Assembly: GCF_033118175.1 (NCBI RefSeq)
Contig: NC_083711.1
Span: 40,062,001 to 40,126,000 of the forward strand
Origin: Dama dama
Lineage: Eukaryota; Chordata; Mammalia; Artiodactyla; Cervidae
Direction: 5' to 3'
DNA length: 64,000 nt
A program made the translations under genes and the position numbers. Of the stretch, positions 46,910 through 57,150 are shown piece after piece. A model generated the notes under the pieces. The model was given only the letters and a program-made list of their open reading frames with translations. It made no database searches and was not told the DNA's origin. The first letter of the stretch is position 1; each line of letters opens with the position of its first letter.

Positions 46910-47055
46910 GTGCTTATTTTTAAGGGCTTTCCTCCCCAATAAGCTGTGAGTCCCATGCAACCAGCAGTGGTGTATACCACTTGTTAGCCCAATGAGAAGA
47001 GCACTGCCTAGGATATATCACATGCTTAACAAGCGTGTGTTAATAACAGAATGCT
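46910..47055 (+). repeat. L2 LINE 3' end
   Basis: CCAATAAGCTGTGAGTCCCA followed by GAGCACTGCCTAGGATATAT and CATGCTTAACAAGCGTGTGT keeps the order of an L2 3' end. Confidence 0.6.
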
Positions 47056-47552
47056 TCCAGAGTTGAACTGAACATTCTCGACCTAAAAAGACTGCATTCC
47101 AAAGGTAAAGAAATTTCCAAATAACTTCAACTAGCTCTCGCCTTGTTTTCATGAGGCCTCAGGCATCAATAACATAAATAAAATAAAATACTTCACAGTT
47201 ATAGTGGAGTTTTCTTTTGAGTTCTTCTTGGATTTTGTTAACATCCTAGCTATAAATAACACATACAAACATCTCCATATAACTTCAACCTACACTCAGG
47301 ACAATTGTCGTCTACTTTCACTGAATAAAGGCCCTCCAAATGATAATAGCTTATTTGCAGTTAACTCTTTCAAACATGTAGAAACTGCTGTTACAGGACC
47401 TCAGAATTAACACTACTACTTAATGCTGTAAACTACTAGTTTCTCTAAAGCATAAATAAATATAGACATTTCATAGGGTTCTTTGTATTGATAATAAAAT
47501 CAGAACTGGTTTTTAGTTAAGTGAGAGTTTTCTAGTAATTCCTGTGTTTCCT
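47056..47552. other. Unannotated AT-rich DNA
   Basis: Nothing recognised. Confidence 0.35.
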
Positions 47553-47797
47553 TGTTGGCTTAGATGGTAAAGAATCTGCCTAAGTGCAGGAGACCTGGGT
47601 TCAATTCCTGATTTGGAAAGAGTCCCTGGAGAAAGGAATGGCTAATGTTTTGGAAAGAGTCCCTGGAGAAAGGAATGGCTACCTATTCCAGTATTCTTAC
47701 CTGAAGAATTCCATGGACAGAGGAGGCTGGTGGGCTACAGTCCATGAGGTTGCAAACAGTCAGACATGACTGAGAGACTAACGCTTTCACTTTCCCT
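47553..47797 (+). mobile_element. Bov-tA SINE with internal 37-bp tandem duplication
   Basis: The head TTGGCTTAGATGGTAAAGAA and GACCTGGGTTCAATTCCTG is followed by a BovA unit ending CAGACATGACTGAGAGACTA. The segment TTGGAAAGAGTCCCTGGAGA through GGCTA is present twice, at 47613-47644 and 47650-47681, with period 37. The two copies are identical over 32 bases. Confidence 0.93.
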
Positions 47798-49004
47798 AAT
47801 AACTCACATAACCAATATTCTCTATGAAGGAATGGGATTAAAAACGCTAATTGGAGATTTATTTTCATACAACTAAGGACACATCTGCAATCACTATGCT
47901 TGCCCTGTCTCCTTCCCAAATTGTCTCTAATCTTATAAACAAAGGACCATATTTCATGATTCAGTAAAGAAGAATAAAATGCTGTACTTTTGAAAATCCT
48001 ATTTCAGAGAGACTTTCAATACCTTCAAAGTTCTTTCTTTATCCTTAGATGATAAACTCATTTTTAGTTCTGAAAGAAAGGACAGTAGGAAATAAAATGT
48101 TAATGTGCAGCCACCATCATTGATCTCTACAGAAGAGATTATACTCTCCATTAAAAATAAATTCTTGACATTTTGTACCACATTTCAAACCCAATTATAA
48201 CCAAAAATTAATATGACAAAGATTTCTAAGCTCTTCCCAATGACTCACTTAATTCACATGAATGTCAGGAATACAAAATTTGTCCTGTACTGCTGGCTTT
48301 AATTTATATTAGCCTGTTACATCCCTATTGATTCTTCCGTATATGTGTATCTATAAAGAATTTGTTCCACTGTGACAGTTAACCTAGTTTATAATGACTT
48401 GCACTAATAGGGGTTTATTTTTCTCACATAATGAGGAGTTGGAAGGTAGAAGGTGGCTCTAGTCAGTTCAGCTGCTCAATAACATCTCAAGGAATAGCTC
48501 TTTCTACCTCTCTGCTGCATCATCTTTAGCGTGTTAATGTGTTTCTCATGAAACCCAGATTATGATCACAATATGTCTGCTACAGGTCCACAACCTGTCT
48601 GCTTTTTGTGCAGAAAAAAATGAGAACAATTGATTCTGACCTCTAGTGTTCCCTATTTCAAGAGAGGAGAAGCCTTTGCATGTGTTATCATTAAAAGAGT
48701 CCTTTTAATGTGTTATCATTTATTTCGGTCTCATTGGCACTCTAAGGTGCAAGAGAGATCAGGAAAGCAGAGGACAGAATTCTGAGGACTGGATTAAATA
48801 AACATTATGCATTGCCAGGGCTGTGCATCTTGTTCCTAACAAAATAAGAGAACACTAATAGCAAAAAAGGGAAGAGATAGATTTTCATAGACAACTAGTA
48901 ATGTCTACCTGTGTACATAATAAAGTCTCTCTTATCTAAATTATTCACAGAATACAATTTTACTTTTTCTTACATTTTCTAGTTTTAAAAAAGATATTAA
49001 TAGC
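47798..49004. other. Unannotated DNA with a short direct/inverted repeat
   Basis: At 48680-48720, ATGTGTTATCATT occurs twice (48680-48692 and 48708-48720) around a small hairpin, ATTAAAAG/CTTTTAAT. No gene or named repeat. Confidence 0.45.
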
Positions 49005-49125
49005 TCTTTTATAAGCTCCTCAAGAGCTGGGATTGTTATTATTTTATTACTTTGTTACCATAGATATAATAACTGACATATAGCAGATATCCAATAAACA
49101 TTTGTGGATGGATGTATAAATATAT
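49005..49125 (+). repeat. L2 LINE 3' end
   Basis: ATAAGCTCCTCAAGAGCTGG followed by ACATATAGCAGATATCCAAT and AAACATTTGTGGATGGATG is a clear L2 3' pattern. Confidence 0.7.
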
Positions 49126-49244
49126 GCAAATTACTGATTTTCAAGAAAATTGAGTGCCATAATCCCATTCAGTAAAATTATACTGAATAGTAGGTGTTTT
49201 ATGATGTATCATGTAGCTGTGATCCTCTCCTGTTTTTAATTCCT

Positions 49245-50945
49245 TTTCTTTTTAAATTAATTTCCAGGTTTATTGAGTTGACATAAAACACTGTATAAGT
49301 TTAAGTTGTGTAACATGTTGATTTGATACACTTATATATGGCAAAATGATTATCACTATAGTGTTAGTTCACACTCTATCACACCACATAACTATCATTC
49401 ATTTTTGTGTGAGAATATTTAAAGACATGCTCTCCTAGCAACACCCAAGTATATACTAAGTATTATTAATTATAGTAACTGGACTGTGTGTTAGATCTGT
49501 AGAACGGATTCAACTTATAGTTGGAATTTTTGTTTTTTAACCAATATCTCCTCATTTTCCCCATCCCAACCCCTGGTAACCACTATTCTACTCTCTGTTT
49601 CTATGAGTTCAGCTCTTCTCAATTCCACATACAAGCGATATCACAGTGTTTCTCTGTCTGACTTATTTTACCTACCGTAATGCCCTCAAAGTCCACTCAA
49701 GTTGTCATAAATGACAGGACTTTTTTTAATGGCTGAATAAAATTCTATTGTGTATGTATACCACATTTTCTTTACCCATTCAACTATTGATGAACATTTA
49801 CATTGTTTCTATATCTTGGGTATTGTGAACAATGCTGCAATGAATGTTTAAGAGTACAATATATCTCTTTGAGATTTTATTTTCATTTCCTTTAGATATA
49901 TACACCCAGATGTGAGAATGGATCCTATGGTAATGCTATTTTTAATTTTTTGAGAAACCTCCATACTGTTTTCCACAGTGGCTGTACCAATTTACACTCC
50001 CAACAACAATACACATTCCCTTTTCTCCACATTCTCACCAATATTCTCTTGTTACTTCTTGTCTTTTGTGATGATAACCCTTCTAATAGCTGTGAGGTGA
50101 CATCTCATTGTGGTTTTTGATTAGCATTTCCCTGATGATTAGTGATGTTGAGCATCTTTTCATGCACCTATTAGCCATTTGTATATCTTCTTTGGAAAAA
50201 TATCTATTCAGTTCCCCTGACCACTCTTTCATCAGATTGTTTTTTGCTATTGATTTTTATGAGTTCTTTTTATACTTTGGATATGCTATACTATGTTATG
50301 CATAGTCACTCAGTCATGTCTGAATCTTTGCGACCCCATTGGACTGTAGCCCAGCAGGCTCCTCTGTCCATGGGGATTCTCCAGGCAAGAATACTGAAGA
50401 GGTTGCCATGCTCTCCTCCATGGGATTGTCCCAACCCAGGGATCAAACCCAGGTCTCCCACACTGCAGGCAGATTCTTTACCATCTGAGCCACCAGGGAA
50501 GCCCCATACTTTGGATATCAACCCCTTATCATATACAATTTACAAATATTTTCTCCCAGTCTATAAGTTCCTTTTTATTTTGTTGATGGTTTCTTTGCTG
50601 TGTAGAAGGTTTTAGTTTGATGGAGTCCTGCTTGCTGATATTTGCATTTGTTGACTTTGCTTTTGGTGTCAAGTCTTAAAAATCATTGTCCTGACCAAAG
50701 TCAAAGAATTTTCCTCCCTGTGATTTCCTCTAGGAGTTTCATGGTTTCACATTTTACATTCAAGTCTTTAACCCATTTTGAGTTGAGTTTTGTATATGAT
50801 ATAGGACAGGGGTCCAGTTATTGTTTTGCATATGGTTGCCTAGTTTTCCCAACAGCATTTATTGAAAAGACTACCTTTTCTCCCATTGATTGTTCTTGGC
50901 TCCTTCATCATAAATTAATCTGATCTTTGTCATTTCTTCCTTTTG
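49245..50945 (-). mobile_element. Older L1 3' half, antisense, interrupted by Bov-tA
   Basis: Antisense L1: the 3'UTR (TTCCAGGTTTATTGAGTTGA) through the ORF2 C-terminus (CCTGATGATTAGTGATGTTG, AACCCATTTTGAGTTGAGTT). It is split by the SINE at 50285-50505 and is collinear when that is removed. Many stops make it clearly dead. Confidence 0.88.
50285..50505 (-). mobile_element. Bov-tA SINE inside L1, with 13-bp TSD
   Basis: Flanked by ATACTTTGGATAT at 50272-50284 and 50506-50518. BovA unit (AGTCACTCAGTCATGTCTGA), then the tRNA-derived head (GGGATCAAACCCAGGTCTCC, TTTACCATCTGAGCCACCAG). Confidence 0.96.
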
Positions 50946-53008
50946 CTAACTTGGGGCTTAGTTTGTTCATCTTTTAAGTTTTTAACTTTTGCCAAGCCTG
51001 ATGAAATTTAAAGGCAGTTTCCTTTCTCCAAAGAGAGACGTTGTTATTTGCCTATTAAGTGTATTAAGGATAAAATGTCCACAGTAATTGGGAAGAAGGA
51101 AGGAAGGAAGAGGAAAGGAAGGAGGCAAGGAAGAAGCAAGAGAAAAAAAGAGAAAAGGAAGGAAAGGAAATGGAAGAAACAAGCTATCAAGTGATTGTCA
51201 AGGTTTGGATAGCAGTTAGAGGCCCAAGAGTAAAATGCAGCACCATCCAACATCCTGGAAAAGATTAAAAGTGTAGGCTGATTTAGATCTGTCTTCCTAA
51301 GTCCAAAATGAAAACTGGCATTAGATTAAATTGTCTTTGACAAAAAATAAAATGAAAAAGACTCAGTTATAATGGGGCATTAGAAGCTCTTCAAATAATA
51401 CTCACAGTGATGCTTCTCTCTTTTTAAATAGTATTATATAGCATGAGGAAAGCAAGAATTTTCTTTTCCCTGTAAACCCTTTCTCTATTGTCTAACCCTC
51501 TTCTCAACTTTCTGCTTTTGGCAAAAAAAAAAAAAAAAAAAAGAGTCATTGGTTGGATGGAGAAGAGCCTCCTAGATTGCCCAGTACCAAATGAAGAAAA
51601 TCACAATAGGAAAGGTAAAGAAAACTTTCACACCATTTTCCAGACTCCATGATAGATAGCCTTTGATAGATAGGTATAGGCACATTTTCTTTCTGGAAAC
51701 AAACAATTTACCTAACCTTGTAGATGGTTCAAATGAGAAGCTACCATTTTTGCAGTTATGTTCCTGATATTTTTAACTTTTTATACACACACACACAGAA
51801 AAATTGAAAAGTATTCAATAATCTGTAACACAACTACACATGAAAAAAACTCACTAGGCTGACGGGACTGTGCTATCCTAGTGAGAGGTTATATATTAAT
51901 GCAAGGAAAATATGCAGGAGGAAACATACAGCATCATAAATATCATAACTCTGTACAAATACAAACCAGCCAAGTAACGGCAAATTCAGTGAAATCATAC
52001 AAATTAAACCAGGATAAGACCTTGGAAAATAATGAATCCAACTTCATAGTTAATGAAGAATAAACTAATATTTAAATCTGTTTAAATGGATGACAAAGGT
52101 CAAACTAAACCCAAATATAAAATGGCAAGTGATTAACCCATGCTACAAACTTCTGGAAAGTATTAATACATGACTGTCTTTTGACTAAGTTTATCACTAT
52201 GATCATCAGATATGCAAGCAAATTTATATGTAAATAGTTCAAGTTAATCCAAAAACCAGTTGGACAGATTTTCATTGACTACCTTGATTTGCCCAAAGGC
52301 TGACAAGATTATGAATTTTTAAATTGTCCATGTTAAATGGGTGTTCTTGGCTTCCGCTATGCATGAAATATTATGCATATGAAATTATGGAAGCTTCTAC
52401 ACATACTGGCCTATAAAATTTGAATATACATAAGGCAGACATTAAACAGGGAAGGAAGTCTAGCAGAGTTACGCGGCAGCTGGTGAATACCACAGATAAG
52501 ACTCTTTGCCTTCAAGTTAATTGCAAATAACTTTTATCTGAAATGGAAAAGTGTTGCAGTTTTACATTTGCTTAAAATCAGCTGAAATTGTGTATGTGTT
52601 TGCCGTGGACTAGGAAATAAAGTTAGTGTTTTCATTGAAATGATGTGTGCTAGCCATCTGAAATGATATGGGCTGGTCACAGATATTGTCCTATGATGCC
52701 AGCTTTACTAATTGCGTATCAAATGTTTTCTTAATTACATGCTGTTATATGAAGGATGACACAATAAATATCATGGCCATGTTTTTACTTCATTAGTAAT
52801 ATTCAATTTACTGGAAACTAGGGTTGGTTTGGGCTCTTTTTAAGGGGATTTCTGAATGTTTTATTCAGAAAGTTGGCTGAAGGTTATTTTATTCAAATGT
52901 CAAAGAAAGACTGATGTATTTTATTCTAATGAAATACAGCTATTTTTTTGTGAAGTTACAATCGTGTTTTCTAAAGTTTTAACATCAAATCCTTTTATAT
53001 TATCATAT
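50946..53008. other. AT-rich DNA with simple repeats only
   Basis: Contains an A run at about 51524-51542 and a short (AC)n at about 51785-51797. The (GGAA)n-like tract at 51088-51182 is listed separately. I see no gene. Confidence 0.45.
51088..51182. repeat. (GGAA)n-like purine tract
   Basis: About 95 bases of almost pure purine on the plus strand with repeated GGAA/GGAAGG units. It carries several GGAA ETS-type cores in array, though no function is shown. Confidence 0.85.
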
Positions 53009-53200
53009 GTGAAAGTCACTCAGATGTTTCCGACTCCTTGCGACCCCATGGACTATTCAGTCCATGGAATTCTCTAGGCCAGAATACTGGAGAGGGTAGC
53101 CTTTCCCTTCTCCAGGGGATCCTCCCAACCCAGGGATCGAACTCAGGTCTCCTGCATTGCAGGCAGATTCTTTACCAGCTGAGCCCCAAGAGAAGCTCTA
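53009..53200 (-). mobile_element. Bov-tA SINE with 12-bp TSD
   Basis: Flanked by ATATTATCATAT at 52997-53008 and 53201-53212. BovA unit (GTGAAAGTCACTCAGATGTT) and tRNA-derived head (GGGATCGAACTCAGGTCTCC, TTTACCAGCTGAGCC). A short internal deletion removes part of the BovA unit near 53055. Confidence 0.95.
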
Positions 53201-53212
53201 ATATTATCATAT

Positions 53213-53599
53213 ATGCTATTCTAAAATTTAATAATCAGTGTCTTAAATAATAGTAATATACTTATTTTCATTATTTTTCTGTTTCAAAGATCAGTTAAAT
53301 ATTCATTTTGAATGATAAGACAGGAAGGTAAGCTCTATACCCAGCTGCCTTCACTGAACAAAGAGAAAAAGACATGGTGGTTGCAGCCGGTAGAGGAAGG
53401 TGCAGCATAGTATTGAGCAGACCTAGATCATCGTTAGCGGGGAGAGAACAGACAGCACGTATTAGGAGAGGAAAACGAGAGAATACGATGGAGACAGGAA
53501 GAAGCAAAGTCAGTGCAGAGAGTGGCACACACAGAGCAAACAGGCTCGCTTTTTAAATCAAGGGTCAGTTTTACGACAAAGGAAAACATTTCAGTTCTC
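53213..53599. other. Unannotated DNA
   Basis: Nothing recognised. A 60-codon arginine-rich open frame at 53374-53556 has no known domain. Confidence 0.35.
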
Positions 53600-55224
53600 A
53601 GCATTGTGTGCTGGGAAGACCAGGGAGATAAGGAATGACAAGTGTCCTGGAACTAGCCAGAGCAAGGGGGCAGAGTAGGAAGGTCTTGAGCTCACCACCT
53701 CCTGCAGATACACCAAAGCTACAAGGACACACAGGGCAACTGTTTCTGAGAGTGACTGAAGACTGGCAGACAGTCTACAACCAAAGACATAAAGAAAAGA
53801 CCAGTCTGAGACGTGTAGGAGGGGCAGAGACGTGGTCTAGTCTAAACCCACACCTCCAGTGTGGCAACTCACAAGTGGGAGAGCCATCCCAACTGTGGAA
53901 GTCCCCCCGAGAAACGAGTACTGTGAGCGCCACATCAGGTCCCCAACCTGGGAAACCTAGCTGGGCTTCTACCCGGGACTGAAACACGGCTCTTGAAGGA
54001 CTCATGCATGAACTCACCCATCCCCAGGCCCAGATCAGAGACAAAAGCTTACACAGTGCCTGGGCCATATGAGAAGGACTGATGGACTAATTTCAGGGCT
54101 TGTGCAGAGGGACGGGGATCCAGCGGAACTTTCTCTGAGGATGGAGGCAATGGAGTCACCACTTTCTTTTACTCTCCTTCCACATAGCTAGCTGGTGTGG
54201 GCTGATACCATTTCTTTCATTCTCCCTCACCTTAGTTAACACAAAGCAACCCATTCCACCTATCCCCTGAGGACCCACCCTGCCCAACTTGCCCACTACA
54301 GCCGGCCCCTCCAAAGTAGCTCCCACCTGCCGCATCTGGCAGGCCACCCCAGCCAACACGAATATCTCCCCAAGGTGTCTCTTACTCTGGGGGGTCAGCC
54401 CTGCCCACTAGGGCCGCTGCAGCAGTCACAGCTGAGCCACGTCTAGCTAGTCAGTGATGCTTACTAGGATTCTGGCAGCTACCGTGACGGAGCCTCGCAG
54501 CCAACAAGCCTGGGAACCGACTCTGCCTATGTACCTGCAGTAATCACGGCCCCACCGCAGTCAGAAGATGCATGCAGCCCCCACTGGAAATACTCCTGGA
54601 GCATCTAGCTCTGGTGACCAGGGGACATTGTGCCACTGGACTCCAAGGGACAATTTCTTTTTAAGGCCATTCTTTCAAGACTGGGGGCTGTAACTGATAA
54701 ACCTAGACATAGACACAGAGAGTTAGGTAAAATGAGAAGACAAGCGAACACCTCCCAAATGAAAGAATAAGACAAAACTTAGGAAAATAACTAAATGAAA
54801 TAGAGAAGCAATTTACCAAATGAAGGGTTTAAAGTAACAGTCATAAAGATACTCACCAAATTCAGGAGAAGAATGCATGAACTCAGTCAGAATGTCAAAA
54901 AAAAAAAAAAAAAAGATATAAGATATAAAAAAAATCAATCAAAGCTGAAGAATATGGTAAGTAAAATGAAAAATGCCTTAGAGGGAATCAATAGACTACA
55001 GATGTGGAAAAATGAATCAGCGATCCAAAAGACAGAGTAGTAAAAATCATCCAATCATAACAGAAAAAAGGAAAAAGAATTTTTAGAAATTAGACTAGTT
55101 TAAGAGACCTCTGGAACAACAAGTAAACTATCATTCATATTAATGGATCACAAAGGGAGGAGAATGGGAGAAAGGTAAAGGAAAACTATTTGGAAAAATA
55201 GTGGCTGAAAACTTCACTAAGAAC

Positions 55225-55325
55225 ACTGGACTAGGTTGTCATTCTCTTTTCCAGAGGATCTTCCCCACCCAGGGATCAAACCCGGGTCTCCCCCATGGGA
55301 CTCTTTACCCTCTGAGCTACAGCAG
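55225..55325 (-). mobile_element. Bov-tA SINE head fragment
   Basis: Antisense tRNA-derived head: CCAGAGGATCTTCCCCACCC, AGGGATCAAACCCGGGTCTC, and TTTACCCTCTGAGC. The BovA unit is mostly missing. Confidence 0.8.
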
Positions 55326-55366
55326 AAACTTTACAAGCCAAAAGGGATATATTTATCCCCTGCTAT

Positions 55367-55444
55367 ATTTAAAATGTGGAACATTTTAAAATGATATATT
55401 TAATATATATATTTAAAAGGATACATTTAAAATGTGGAACATTT
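55367..55444 (+). repeat. 20-bp direct repeat at the L1 internal junction
   Basis: ATTTAAAATGTGGAACATTT occurs at 55367-55386 and again at 55425-55444, 58 bases apart, exactly where ORF1 sequence gives way to 3' sequence. The DNA between is AT-rich. Confidence 0.88.
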
Positions 55445-55717
55445 CTCAGCCATAAAAAAATGAAATCTTGCCATTTTCAACAACATGGACAGACCTATAG
55501 GGCATTATGCTAAGTGAAATAAGTCAGATAGAGGAATACAAACATTGTATGATTTCACTTATATGTGGAATCCAAAAAACAGAACACATGAACAAACAAA
55601 AAACAGAAACAGACTCATAGATATAGAGAACAAATTGGTAGTCAACAAAGAGGAGGAAATAGGGGTTGCACAAAATAGGGAAAGGGATTAAATGGTTGAA
55701 ACTTCCCATTAACAAGT

Positions 55718-55782
55718 AAACAAGTCATGTCCAACTCTTTGTGACCCCATGGACTACATACAGCACACCAGGCTCCCCTGTA
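55718..55782 (-). mobile_element. BovA/BovB tail fragment
   Basis: CAAGTCATGTCCAACTCTTT and GTGACCCCATGGACTACATA, then ACACCAGGCTCCCCTGTAG. A short piece inserted in the L1 3'UTR. Confidence 0.8.
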
Positions 55783-55959
55783 GTGATGAATTCATAATGA
55801 TACAAATGTCAAATCATATGTTGTACACCTGAACCTAATATAGTAATGCAGGTCTATTATACTTCAATTAAAAATAAAAATAGAATTCAATAAAAATACT
55901 GAAGAAACAAACTGTCCTAGAATACACTGTCCAGATACACTGTCTCTGGTTGTAATTTT

Positions 55960-56095
55960 ATTCATATTTTTGTAATTCTTGGACTAATTTCCAATTCTTC
56001 AGACTCTATTCATCATTGCATTATAGTCACTTGTGAAATGACTGACAAAGAGCTGGTCCTCAATAAATATTTTATGGATGAGTGAGTAAATGCAA
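55960..56095 (+). repeat. L2 LINE 3' end
   Basis: TGACTGACAAAGAGCTGGTC and CTCAATAAATATTTTATGGA with upstream TTCAGACTCTATTCATCATT fit a diverged L2 end. Confidence 0.55.
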
Positions 56096-56863
56096 GGGTG
56101 AGTGTTAATCACAAAGGTAAAGGATCACTTTGTTACACAAAATGTGGTCCTGTGACCAACATCAACTTTGTTATGCTTGGTAGAAAGTTATGGTATCAGA
56201 CCCTATGACAAACTGACAGAATTAAAATCTATTTTTAACTAGATCTCAAATCTAGTTAGAGTGAACAAATCTCTAACTAAATGATTTCTATGCATTTTTA
56301 ATTGAGCTAAAATTGGTATTTAAATAACATTATATTACTTGCAGGTCTTCAACATGATAATTCAATCTTTGTACACACTACAAAGTCATCACCATAATAA
56401 ATCTTAGTTACATTTTAAAGTTTAAGATGCACTGGGCTAGATTTTACATATCATCCAGATTTAGATAGGCAGATTTAAAAGAGTTCATCAAAAATAACAA
56501 ATATTAACATGACGTGAACCTCTAAGAGGGTTCAAAGCAACAGATGAAAGTTGGGAAGCTCTAAGAAATGAAAATTTAATTGTACAAATAATCCTGATGA
56601 TAAATGGGTGTGTGGTATATAACAAAAAAGCAAAAGCAATACTAAAATGATCTTTGACAAGGAGTTCTCTGAAGTCGAGGTTTTTAAAACAAGTATAATG
56701 CCTAATATTTAATGGGGAATTTGTATATACCAGATGCTTTCTATATATCATATACCAGGCTCTTTATATAAATAATGTCTCCTTTATATAATAATTAATA
56801 TAATTCATGTAATAACTGCATCTTAAAGAAGCTGTTAAAAAAAAAAAAACCTATAACTAGGGT
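56096..56863. other. Unannotated AT-rich DNA
   Basis: Nothing recognised. An A run at about 56837-56849 precedes the BovA dimer. Confidence 0.4.
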
Positions 56864-56875
56864 ATGAGAAACTGT

Positions 56876-57138
56876 GCTAAGGCACTTCAGTCACGGCCGA
56901 CTCTGTGCGACCCCATAGACGGCAGCCCACCAGGCTCCCCCGTCCCTGGGATTCTCCAGGCAAGAACACTGGAGCGGGTTGCCAGTGCCTTCTCCAGCGC
57001 ATGAAAGTGAAAAGTGCAAGTGAAGTCGCTCAGTCTGTCTGACTCTTTGCAACCCCATGGACTGCAGCCCACCAGGCTCCTCCACCCATGGGATTTTCCA
57101 GGCAAGAGTACTGGAGTGGGGTGCCATTGCCTTCTCCG
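56876..57138 (-). mobile_element. BovA dimer SINE (Bov-A2 type) with 12-bp TSD
   Basis: Flanked by ATGAGAAACTGT at 56864-56875 and 57139-57150. Two BovA units in tandem (starts AAGGCACTTCAGTCACGG and GTGAAGTCGCTCAGTCTGTC), each with a CAAGA(A/G)(C/T)ACTGGAG(C/T)GGG block. There is no tRNA head, which distinguishes it from Bov-tA. Confidence 0.96.
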
Positions 57139-57150
57139 ATGAGAAACTGT

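Larger units (their letters stand above)
53600..55885 (+). mobile_element. Older L1: 5'UTR and ORF1 remnant joined to 3'UTR, ORF2 missing
   Basis: 53600-54690 is GC-richer and fits an older L1 5'UTR (GGGGACATTGTGCCACTGGA, CAAGGGACAATTTCTTTTTA). 54700-55360 is ORF1 remnant (AAATGAAATAGAGAAGCAAT, AGAGACCTCTGGAACAACAA, GAAACTTTACAAGCCAAAAG). From about 55425 it is L1 3' sequence (TTATGCTAAGTGAAATAAGT) to about 55885. Virtually all ORF2 is absent. A Bov-tA fragment and a BovA tail fragment interrupt it. Confidence 0.72.

Noticed and set aside
53635..53982. 115-codon open frame
   Set aside because: Lies within an older L1 5'UTR; no recognisable domain.
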